Shown piece after piece: positions 1 to 6,934 of a stretch of DNA of 10,679 nt; the first letter of the stretch is position 1; every line of letters begins with the position of its first letter. The stretch is from Collybiopsis luxurians FD-317 M1. Its lineage: Eukaryota > Basidiomycota > Agaricomycetes > Agaricales > Omphalotaceae. The stretch spans positions 20,881-31,559 of the forward strand of contig KN834928.1 in NCBI GenBank assembly GCA_000827265.1. Direction: 5' to 3'. Under the pieces are notes generated by a model. The model saw only the letters and a program-made list of their open reading frames with translations, made no database searches and was not told the origin of the DNA. The translations under genes and the position numbers were made by a program.

Positions 1-840
1 CTTCCTCTCTGCATCAGATTTGACAAAAGGTCTGGTAATTATTTGACATTCAGAATTGTCACAGTGCATGACTCCCAGGCAGATCTTATGGCTGATTTTA
101 CCATCAGCTATAGTGGAAGAGTGTCTACTGCCTTTGCGATCACCACCAATATTCCGAGTTGCCCAATGCACCTGAAGATTTTTGGTATCCTGATACTCCT
201 GATGAGTAAGGTCAAGGGCAAATTTTCCTAAAGGCCAGCCATTCCATCCACCATCCAGTCTATCTAATGAGGTAAATAATACACCATTATCACACAAGTT
301 TCTAGCCTCTGGATCAGGCTGAGTTTCAAGTGGAAGAAATTGAGAGAGAGAAGCAGGGTCAGAGAGATCAATGGAAGCCCACTTGGAAGCATAGGGATCA
401 GAAATTGGTAAAGATTTAGCTGGAACTGTGTTTGTTGGGGTAGGTTGTGGCAAGGAAGCATGTGGTACAGGATTTGATGGGACTGCAGCAGATGGTGCAA
501 GCAAAACCTCTGTATAAGCAACAATATGACCTAGACAAATGTTAACAACATCAGAGTCAGGCTGCAGAATATCTTTCTAAATGTTACCATCTCTATAGAC
601 TGGAACAAGGTTGAATAAACCTTTTTGAGAAGATTGCATTGCACTGGAGTGTTGCATTTGATGCTCCTTCTTGTGTCACTTCTTCTTCCTCAACTCATGA
701 TCACTGTCATCACCATATGCATGATGACGACGGCGCCGTTTCTGAGATCCAGAGTCTTGTTCATATACCTCATCTGAATCTGCAAAAAGAGAAGCAAGTG
801 CTTGAAAACCAGTATAGAAGGCTTTTTTGACAGTTTTCTA
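1..840 (-). pseudogene. Decayed transposase-like gene with GCM1/WRKY-type zinc motif, partial
   Basis: Read on the minus strand, one frame from 840 to the left edge gives about 280 codons of protein-like sequence interrupted by stops: TAG at 840-838, TGA at 678-676 and TAG at 579-577. From N to C it shows a basic, acidic-flanked stretch (QKRRRRHH, near 750-715), a Pro/Ala/Thr-rich linker (near 500-420), then a conserved-looking block with LDRLDGGWNGWPLGKF (near 260-210), THQEYQDTKNLQVHW and ICLGVMHCDNSEC (near 80-40). The last has Cys spacing C-x5-C-x4-C, resembling the GCM1/WRKY-like zinc domain at the N terminus of fungal MULE- or KDZ-like transposases. That family link is from memory. The catalytic domain would lie beyond position 1. 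A minus-strand ATG at 973-971 could be the original start, but the stretch to 840 has more stops, and the only intron-like segment there (about 25 nt) is too short to trust. Confidence 0.5.
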
Positions 841-982
841 GATGTAGGCCTGTTTAAAACTGGGCTGCAAGTTATAGCAATTAACTTACAATGATTTCAA
901 CAATATTCAGCGAGAATCTGTAAGCTTGAGCAAATGTGAATAGTATGGTGGGGAAAAGAAAGGGATTTTTCATCGCCTGGCA
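841..982. other. Junction DNA between transposase remnant and MITE arm
   Basis: This 142 nt stretch has no gene I can support. On the minus strand an ATG at 973-971 opens about 28 codons, then meets a donor-like GTAAGT and an acceptor-like TTGCAG only about 25 nt apart. It may be the 5' end or leader of the decayed transposase to the left. It ends where the inverted repeat of the MITE-like element begins. Confidence 0.3.
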
Positions 983-1093
983 AAACTTTTATCTTATACA
1001 GCTGTATATATTTTGACCCTGTTAGTATCCATATGAATATGTTTGTGAAACACACAAATGTTGTGGGCGAAATTAATCAGATCTTTATCACAC
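983..1093 (+). repeat. Left inverted arm of the MITE-like element
   Basis: This 111 nt arm starts AAACTTTTATC and ends CTTTATCACAC. Positions 983-1078 pair with 6838-6933 (94 of 96 identical in inverted orientation). Positions 1077-1093 pair with 1456-1472 (17 of 17). It contains a perfect 14 nt palindrome, TATACAGCTGTATA, at 995-1008. Both mismatches to the partner arm are CpG in the partner and TpG or CpA here. Confidence 0.85.
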
Positions 1094-1339
1094 CCTATGA
1101 GTGCTATTTTGCTTCTGTTGTTGGACTTATGCCACGAAAAAGGGGGTCCTGCAGTAAGACCTATATTTCTTTTCTGCTCGAAAGGAAAGGCAGACATCAC
1201 AGTCACTTAAATAAAGAGTACATCTCATTGACATGAATAGATGGATCGCAGGTAGACTAATGTAAAATCAATTATATTGTTATGCCAACCTACCCGCACG
1301 CTCCAATTATTATTAATTTCTTTTTCAATTTTTAAATGT

Positions 1340-1440
1340 CACATCACCTGCACGCACCATGCACCATGCGCACACACGCAGGACACGCATCTGCATGCAC
1401 CATGCACTTGTGACATGCACCATGCACCTGTGACATGCAA
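1340..1440. repeat. Degenerate GCAC/CATGC-rich tandem stretch
   Basis: Short variants of GCACCATGCAC, CACACGCAG and TGTGACATGCACC follow one another. Near 1401-1439 two similar units (GCACTTGTGACATGC, then GCACCTGTGACATGC) lie 18 nt apart. The many CATG and TGCA steps look like CACG and CGCA after CpG loss, because the copy at 6935-6990 keeps CACGC in the same places. Confidence 0.55.
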
Positions 1441-1455
1441 AAATATATGTGCCCA
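1397..1455 (+). repeat. 57-59 bp direct repeat, left copy
   Basis: It matches 6935-6990 in the same orientation, sharing a core that ends GCAAAAATATAYGTGCCC. Apart from a 2 nt indel near the start, the four substitutions are all CpG in the right copy and TpG here. This copy lies just inside the right arm of the MITE, the other just outside it. Confidence 0.7.
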
Positions 1456-1471
1456 GTGTGATAAAGATCTG
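1456..1471 (-). repeat. Inner fragment of the right MITE arm
   Basis: GTGTGATAAAGATCTG is the exact reverse complement of 1078-1093. It is the inner end of the right arm, cut off from the rest (6839-6933) by the retrotransposon. The next base begins the B2 repeat. Confidence 0.8.
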
Positions 1472-1574
1472 ACCAATCAACATTGGGGAACACCTTTGCT
1501 ATAGCCAAAAATGGGCAACCCAAGAAGGGCCCCCAGATACATTGAGCAGAGAAAAAACACTCCGAAATATGGTA
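1472..1574 (-). repeat. Split direct repeat B2 (3' terminal copy)
   Basis: 102 of 103 bases match B1 (2069-2171). The one difference is CA here against CG in B1 (within GATACRTTGAG). It forms the 3' end of the element and abuts the MITE arm at 1471. Confidence 0.85.
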
Positions 1575-1653
1575 CAAACAATAGTAAAATAAAAAGGCAT
1601 ATTGTAATACAATTACATGAGCAAAGAAAGAAAACGCAACACAAAAAACATAG
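1575..1653. other. A-rich spacer between A2 and B2
   Basis: About 79 nt of A-rich plus-strand sequence separates B2 from A2. It has no counterpart beside A1 or B1 and no coding potential. It may be a normal part of the 3' region of this family or a small insertion. Confidence 0.5.
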
Positions 1654-2067
1654 ATTAGAGCGAATGATACATAAAAGAAAATTGAGAAACTAGGGAAGGG
1701 AGAGGGAGGGTGCTGCAAAAAAGCAGATAACTGGCGAGACAAAAGGAAGAGAAAGATGAATCAAAAACTACTGAAATAATTGAGAAATAATTCCTACCTG
1801 GTGAGACGAAAGGAAGAGCAAGCTGAGCTCCAATGTCTCACCAGAGAGGAGAAAAGCAATGCCTAAAAAGGAAGGTCAGCTGCATATCTCAGCGCTCTGA
1901 GATGCAAAAGTACTAGCCTGGTACAACAACACTGCCTTCAGTCTGTGCACAGGCATATGTCGTCACTGCATCATGCGTAAGTAGGCTGGGATGCTCAAGC
2001 TAGTGCAAAGCACAGTGTGCTCAGTGTTTCCCCATTGATTAGCCTACCATAATCAAAGATTAAGTCC
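1654..2067 (-). repeat. Split direct repeat A2 (internal copy)
   Basis: The 414 nt align without gaps to A1 (6424-6837), with 13 differences by eye. Twelve of these are at CpG positions, including one ancestral CG apparently read as CA here and TG in A1. Nearly all losses are on this copy. It contains a 21 nt direct repeat (1731-1751 and 1798-1818), an inverted decamer (1798-1807 with 1835-1844) and a hairpin (1886-1903). Confidence 0.88.
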
Positions 2068-2068
2068 A

Positions 2069-2171
2069 ACCAATCAACATTGGGGAACACCTTTGCTATA
2101 GCCAAAAATGGGCAACCCAAGAAGGGCCCCCAGATACGTTGAGCAGAGAAAAAACACTCCGAAATATGGTA
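2069..2171 (-). repeat. Split direct repeat B1
   Basis: This copy of B2 lies 36 nt past the recombinase stop codon. It is separated from A2 by a single base, A at 2068. In Ngaro-type elements the B1/A2 junction mirrors the junction of the circular intermediate, so 2067-2069 marks the expected crossover point. Confidence 0.85.
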
Positions 2172-2207
2172 AAAAGGGGTAAATGAGATGTAGATGGAGG
2201 AGGAGTG

Positions 2208-3179
2208 TTAAGCATTGGCTGCAATTGCTGCACTGAGGAGCGTTGGATGTTTCTGGATATAAACATGGAAAGTTTCCAAGGCCCAGTGACCTTTTGCTTG
2301 AATGATATGAAAGGGAACACCATCTTCTGCTAGAGCGGTAGCTCCACCAGCGCGCATGGATTGTCCGGCAAGAGAACGATCTGGAAAAAGGGAATGGAGT
2401 TTAGAAAGAAACCACGAATGGGTAGGTAAGGAACCATCGCGGTGAACCCAAAGATAGGGATTAAGGGGTAAATATGTATCTCTGAGGGTGAGATATCTGT
2501 GGAAAAGAAGTAGTGCATGTGGGTTGTTGATGAGAACTCAATTTCCTTCAAAGAATTTGTCTGCTTTGTGGGATTTTAAAATAAATTCATAGGAAGACAG
2601 TGAAAGTTTGGCAGACAAACAACAACAATATTTGTGTGGATTTCTCTTCAACTTGTTATTGTTTATTACCATTTCGCCTAAATGTAAAAGGCCATGAAAA
2701 CCAGTGAAAACAAGTGTCGCCCACAAGAGATCATTGAAAAGGGGAGAACTACCCAAAGAAGAAGCGATGCAATTTAAATGGTCTCAAGTCAGAGGGTTCT
2801 TGCAATTTACTGGTTTACTTTTGAGGCATTTGCACCCTTTTAGGGAGTGCATAACTAAGTCAGATTTAGGAATGTCCTGAACATTTGGAAAAAATGGTTC
2901 AAGTTGATTGCAAATGCCGGAAAGATAAGAAACAACCGACTGAGGTTCAATATGACTTGACATGAAAACGATATAGAAGCTGAGCATATCTGAAGTAGGG
3001 TCGAGGGGGAAATGATGCAAACGGCAAAACTCGATATAAGAATTTAGGGCTGATCCATACATGAGAGTGGAGGTGGTGTCAATGGCGAAGCCAAGAGCAA
3101 CGGCACGTTCACGTACCAAGCGCTCTTTAGTCCAAGCTTCCCTTACAGGTTGCTTAGACTTTTGAGTGCTCAGGTTCAT
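2208..3179 (-). pseudogene. Tyrosine recombinase of the YR retrotransposon, two in-frame TGA
   Basis: Frame of 323 codons from ATG 3179-3177 to TAA 2210-2208, with TGA at codon 132 (2786-2784) and codon 214 (2540-2538). The N-terminal half is a helical core-binding region (about residues 14-130). The catalytic half follows: box I around residues 160-170 reads TGFHGLLHLGE, where the family normally has LLRLGE, so the first catalytic Arg is His166. Box II is GQSMRAGGATALAEDG with catalytic Arg276, then GHW at 297-299, and the Tyr nucleophile is expected at 307 (HVYIQ). It would integrate the circular DNA copy in the nucleus. The ATG overlaps the preceding RNase H stop as ATGA, suggesting coupled translation. 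The sequence after each TGA stays in frame and family-like, so the two stops and Arg-to-His are late damage. Confidence 0.85.
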
Positions 3180-5260
3180 GATGAAGTTGCCCCCAACAGC
3201 TCATGAGGGGGTGAAAAGAAATTAATGTGTAAACCCGGAGCAAGAAGCAAAGCTCTGGAGAAATTCCTGCAAGAGAGAGCATCAGCAACAGTATTTGCTT
3301 CACTGTTAACATGAACAATACGAATATCAACATTGAAGGAAAGAAGATCGTCAACAGCGAATGTGAGAAGAGGATTATATTGTGGTAAGGCATGAAGAGA
3401 ATCAAAGATATTGACAGAATTCTTGCTGCCAGAAAAGACTGTGAGGCGCAAACAGTGGGTGAGTGAAGAGTCGGTGTGCATAGTGGTGCAACACCAGTGG
3501 ATAGCAGAGATGATGCACAAGGCTTCATAGAAGAAGATATGTCAAATAATTTGTTCAGTGGGTACAGGGGAGTAGAAACCCAACAATAATTTGGGCATCC
3601 AAAAACCCATTCCGCTTAAACAAGCATCACAAAATATGGTCATATCACATTCAAGGTAAGGGTTCCAGTCCATCCCATCGAAAATAAGAGTGCCTTGCGA
3701 CCTTCGAATATGGTTTATGAACCAGGTAAGGTCATCCTTAACAGCTTTGTTGAGATAGATGGGAGCATCCGGCCTGTTCTTCCCTTTCATCTTGTTGTAG
3801 ACATTACACAAACATGGATGAAGAAGGGGAAAGACATTGAATGACCAATTTACCCAGCCAGAAAGCATTTGGAACTTGTGCAAGGTGCGCCATCGAGAAG
3901 GAGATAAAATGAAGTGTTGAATAAATCGTATCAAATCTTCCTTAGACTCGGAAGGAAGAGTAATGGTCATTGCATTAGGATCGACTTGAAAACTGATAAT
4001 GACGAGGATAAAGCCGAATAATTGCTTTTCACATTTATGAGGAATGCCTAGAAAGTCCCAAAGATATAGAAGTAGGGCTTGTTTCATGGGAAAATGACGG
4101 TTGTAAGGGCGGTAAAGCATTGTATTCACTTCATCCTCCCAACCGTACGTGTCATCCACATAGCAAAAAAGATCGCATATCAACTTGACGAATGTCGCAA
4201 TCCACAGGACAAGGCCAATTACAGAAAACCACAATCTCGGGGATCCACTATTGCCAAAGGTCACACAAAAATCAACATTTCGGCACTTCTCTGATGCAAC
4301 TTCACCCAACATGAGCTCTTGTTTGGTAGGCAAATTAGAAGTCATAATTTGTTTAATTTGCCAGAGCTTGTGCATTGGCAATAAACGATACGCTTCTGAG
4401 ATGTCAGATTTCCAAACTACTAGCCGAGCTTTCAGGTGTTGTCTACAATAATGAAGGAGTGCCAGAATAAATTCTTTCATTGTATCCATGTGAGGCCCTT
4501 TAGTTTGGGAACGGTCTACCATTGAATTCTGTGAAAAGTCTCCAGCACTCTGATGCGAAACAAGACGGAGTTTTTTGGAATGTGGTTTGGGTACGGCAAT
4601 AACAGGTGTGCTGAACATTCCAGGTAGAAGGTTGGGGCCAAAAGTACGAGAAAAACGACCATTTGCTATTTCTACATCTCGTTGACTATTAATGAAGTTT
4701 CATTCTTGACTCAATGGAGGCGGCGACCATGAATTATCCCAAGTTACTGGATATCCGCTCGCAAATCCAGTATTCGCCCAAGGCCAAAAACCTTCTCGAA
4801 GACCAAGGAGTACCGAATCAACAAAGAGTCGATTAGGGTGACATTGCAACAACGCTTCAAGACGATCGACATTAATGACCTTATTGATATGGAAAAGGTC
4901 AGGATTTTTTAGTATTGTATCCATCGCAGCTATATTTCTGAATTCTTCTGCTGGCGGTCTAGGAAGAGGATCGTCGAATTCCGTATAAGCGATAGTACGG
5001 CTGCGACATGGGAGGTCATCAAATTTCCAACCAATACCCCTCATATACCTCGGCAGAAACACACAACTCTCTCAATTATATCTTCGCACATCAAGCTCCA
5101 TATCTTCTCCATCATAAGCTTCACCTACGACTCCTCGTGCATGCGCCGCAACTGCAAAAGCCGAAAGAACAGACCTAGCAGAATGCTCAGGTTGCTTTTC
5201 TCCCTCGGTTTTGGCAATCTTTAGCACCATGGTCGGCAGAGCCGCAGTTGATGCAGGCAT
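3176..5260 (-). pseudogene. Reverse transcriptase-RNase H polyprotein of the YR retrotransposon, three in-frame TGA
   Basis: I place the start at ATG 5260-5258 (or 5230-5228), inside the 3' end of gag in another frame, giving about 694 codons to TGA 3178-3176. Internal TGA stops are at codons 63 (5074-5072), 187 (4702-4700) and 573 (3544-3542). A pre-RT block has PRPPAEEFRNIAAMDTI and GLREGFWPWANT. The RT palm shows STPVIAVPKPHSKKLRLV, SDISEAYRLLPMH (catalytic Asp about 286) and CYVDDT (Asp 369-370). RNase H shows FCDACLSGMGFW (Asp about 545), YEALCI (Glu about 579) and ANTVADALS (Asp about 660). The third acid, usually in TDS, reads FSGS (Gly 611). It would copy element RNA and remove the RNA strand. 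RT type follows DIRS/Ngaro-like elements, with no aspartic protease or integrase. Confidence 0.87.
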
Positions 5261-6383
5261 GTCTGAGGATGCACCTCTCTCTAGAACACGTTCTGAAATT
5301 CCAGTTTCTGCAAACTTCTGAAAATCTTTTTTGCTTTTGTCCTGCTCTTCCAAACCTATTTCCTGTACTCGATCTGACCACGGCAACACCTCCAGCATTG
5401 ATATGGGCCATTTTGATATGGCTAAATTTCTCGGTTTCATGCAAGAGGATATCACGTTTGTTTCCAACGTAGATGTGAACTGCCCGGTCATAATTGATGA
5501 CTCTGTGGTGTAATGAAATGTGGGTTGCAGCGAATAGGTTGTTGATGTGGTTGGAGTATCCATGCAGCTCGAGTTCGCGACCTGTAAAAGCGAATAACAC
5601 GGCTTCCTCGTAGGTATGGAATGCATTGATCCATTGACTATGTGAGCTGACTTTCGAAACCATCTTAGGTTTTTTGAACTCGAGGGTGGTATCGCCGACA
5701 AGGAAAATGCTTTGATCCTCCATTTCTGTCGAGAAAGTATGACTGAGGATTTCGTCGAAATCGACGTAACTGTCGTGGAGAACATTTGTCCACTGCGATT
5801 TTGGTAAGGACGGTTTGTTAAGGGCAACATCGAGGTCCTTGAGGACATCTTTGGTATTTGAGGAATATACCGCGATCTGCTCGCACAGTGCTTCGTGAGC
5901 AGGGGAAAGTGCTGCGGCATACAAATCTCGGTCCTTGTTCCACTGGAACTTTGACTTGTCAGCTCGACGTCTCTTTGCAACAACTTCATATCCATCTTCT
6001 CCCTCTCCTCGTTCGGTACGCTTGTGAGACAATTGTTCTGATCTAGCACCGAATTCGCATATGCCGATATCTCCAATCCTGTTGTCTTCGCTGCCGTGTC
6101 AACTACCTTCCTGAACCTCCCCCTTTTTCGCAGCGTCATCTGTAATCCGCTCAAAATCCTCAATTTCATCGATATAGGGCTGTATAACCGACACTTCAAA
6201 TGCGATTTTAAGCTTTGCACAAATTTTAACTGTTTCGACAGTGAGATTCGCGATTGCCGTTTTCTTCTCGATGTCACCATCGAAATATTGTTTGACAATC
6301 TGTTCGAGGGATTTAACTTCTTGAGCTGGAAAAGACGACGTTCCTTCAGGTGATTCAGTTGTCTGTGTAACCCCATCAGACAT
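5187..6383 (-). pseudogene. Gag-like nucleocapsid protein of the YR retrotransposon, one in-frame TGA
   Basis: Frame of 398 codons from ATG 6383-6381 to the stop at 5189-5187, interrupted once by TGA at codon 95 (6101-6099). Residues 20-90 look helical and acidic. A basic, nuclear-localisation-like KRRRADKSK lies near 137-145. The C terminus has two zinc motifs: a CCCH type, C-x7-C-x4-C-x3-H, starting at about residue 358 (CRNWNFRTC...), and a zinc knuckle, C-x2-C-x4-H-x4-C, at about 377-390 (CINCGSADHGAKDC). The knuckle is typical of nucleocapsid RNA binding, and the paired arrangement recalls Gag of fungal YR elements. The protein would package element RNA in the cytoplasm. The end overlaps the RT ORF by about 44-74 nt. 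CpG is host-like here, unlike in the 3' half of the element. Confidence 0.83.
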
Positions 6384-6423
6384 AACGTATGATATATAGA
6401 TGGAAAAAACTTGTTTTTTTATT
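6384..6423 (-). other. Leader between A1 and gag
   Basis: These 40 nt on the minus strand run from the end of A1 to the gag ATG. They hold an A-rich run (seven A), a T-rich run and ATATATCATACG just before the ATG. No intron or upstream ATG is seen. Confidence 0.4.
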
Positions 6424-6500
6424 ATTAGAGCGAATGATACATAAAAGAAAATTGAGAAACTAGGGAAGGGAGAGGGAGGGTGCTGCGAAAAAGCAGATAA

Positions 6501-6614
6501 CTGGCGAGACGAAAGGAAGAGAAAGATGAATCAAAAACTACCGAAATAATTGAGAAATAATTCCTACCTGGCGAGACGAAAGGAAGAGCAAGCTGAGCTC
6601 CAATGTCTCACCAG
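6501..6614. repeat. Repeated and inverted decamers inside A1
   Basis: CTGGCGAGAC followed by GAAAGGAAGAG occurs at 6501-6521 and again at 6568-6588 (67 nt spacing). GTCTCACCAG at 6605-6614 is the inverted decamer with one G/T-type mismatch. In A2 the same three sites lie at 1731, 1798 and 1835, and there the inverted pair is perfect. The layout of two direct and one inverted site could serve recombinase or regulatory protein binding; this is inference. Confidence 0.5.
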
Positions 6615-6655
6615 AGAGGAGAAAAGCAATGCCTAAAAAGGAAGGTCAGCTGCGT

Positions 6656-6673
6656 ATCTCAGCGCTCTGAGAT
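6656..6673. repeat. Hairpin ATCTCAG-CGCT-CTGAGAT
   Basis: A perfect 7 bp stem with a 4 nt loop lies in A1, and the same sequence is conserved in A2 at 1886-1903. Function is unknown. It is too short, with no U-run, to call a terminator. Confidence 0.5.
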
Positions 6674-6838
6674 GCAAAAGTACTAGCCTGGTACAACAAC
6701 ACTGCTTTCAGTCTGTGCACAGGCATATGTCGTTGCTGCGTCATGCGTAAGTAGGCTGGGACGCTCAAGCTAGTGCAAAGCGCAGTGTGCTCAGTGTTTC
6801 CCCGTTGATTAGCCTACCGTAATCAAAGATTAAGTCCG

Positions 6839-6933
6839 ATTAATTTCGCCCACAACGTTTGCGTGTTTCACAAACATATTCATATGGATACTAACAGGGT
6901 CAAAATATATACAGCTGTATAAGATAAAAGTTT
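6839..6933 (-). repeat. Outer fragment of the right MITE arm
   Basis: It is the inverted counterpart of 983-1077 with two differences, both CpG here. It includes the 14 nt palindrome at 6908-6921. It directly follows A1; the G at 6838 repeats the G at 1471, so one base is shared or duplicated at the insertion point. Confidence 0.82.
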
Positions 6934-6934
6934 C

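Larger units (their letters stand above)
1094..1455. other. MITE interior, non-coding, with CA/GCAC-rich tail
   Basis: The internal 362 nt is AT-rich to about 1335, then changes to a run of degenerate GCACCATGCAC / TGTGACATGCAC units to 1440. Only short, low-complexity reading frames occur. The last 59 nt belong to the repeat also present outside the right arm. Confidence 0.5.
1472..6837 (-). mobile_element. Ngaro-like tyrosine-recombinase retrotransposon, full length but inactivated
   Basis: On the minus strand the order is A1, gag, RT-RNase H, tyrosine recombinase, B1, A2, B2. This is the split-direct-repeat plan of Ngaro-type YR retrotransposons, which integrate as circles through a tyrosine recombinase and not with an integrase, so they lack LTRs and normally leave no target duplication. 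A1 and A2 are both 414 nt without indels; B1 and B2 are both 103 nt. No methyltransferase-like ORF follows the RT, which also argues for Ngaro over DIRS. All three ORFs keep recognisable domains but carry one, three and two in-frame TGA stops. The element is therefore a dead but almost complete copy. The family name rests on architecture and remembered motifs; a phylogeny of the RT would settle it. Confidence 0.85.
6424..6837 (-). repeat. Split direct repeat A1 (5' terminal copy)
   Basis: The 5' end of the element, gap-free against A2. It retains CpG at sites where A2 has TpG or CpA. As in retroelements generally, the 5' terminal repeat is the likely place for the promoter, but no core promoter motif is convincing. 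It has a 21 nt direct repeat CTGGCGAGACGAAAGGAAGAG minus its last base at 6501-6521 and 6568-6588. Confidence 0.88.
983..6933. mobile_element. MITE-like element with 111 bp inverted arms, split by the YR retrotransposon
   Basis: The left arm is 983-1093. Its inverted partner is found in two pieces, 1456-1471 and 6839-6933, separated by the retrotransposon. Joining those pieces gives a 111 nt sequence that matches the reverse complement of the left arm except at two CpG sites. Removing the insert leaves an element of about 585 bp: two 111 bp arms around a 362 bp interior (1094-1455). The interior has no long credible ORF, so the element was non-autonomous. No matching target-site duplication is obvious outside 983 and 6933, so the true ends may extend slightly or the duplication may be lost. 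Superfamily is not assignable. Confidence 0.75.

Noticed and set aside
264..524. 86-codon minus-strand ORF
   Set aside because: It is a shadow in another frame of the transposase-like reading frame, Leu/Gln-rich without domain features.
1340..1440. CRISPR-like array
   Set aside because: Units are short, degenerate and have no distinct spacers, and the context is eukaryotic. It is a CA/GCAC-rich tandem stretch.
1344..1742. 132-codon minus-strand ORF
   Set aside because: It runs across the MITE interior, the arm, B2, the spacer and part of A2, has low-complexity Cys/Phe-rich translation and no domain.
2330..2551. 73-codon minus-strand ORF inside the recombinase
   Set aside because: It is an alternative-frame shadow; the recombinase frame over the same bases gives the conserved box II residues.
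2538..6101. TGA recoded as an amino acid
   Set aside because: The neighbouring host-type gene gives no sign of an altered code. The repeats show CpG decay that explains CGA-to-TGA simply, and recombinase box I is also damaged.
1654..6837. A1 and A2 as LTRs of a gypsy or copia element
   Set aside because: There is no protease or integrase, the recombinase is a tyrosine type, the repeats are followed by a B1/B2 pair, and the ends lack TG...CA.
983..6933. DIRS-type element with inverted terminal repeats
   Set aside because: The inverted arms belong to a separate MITE: the left arm's inner 17 nt pairs with 1456-1472, so removing the insert restores a simple inverted-repeat element. The retroelement's own ends are split direct repeats.
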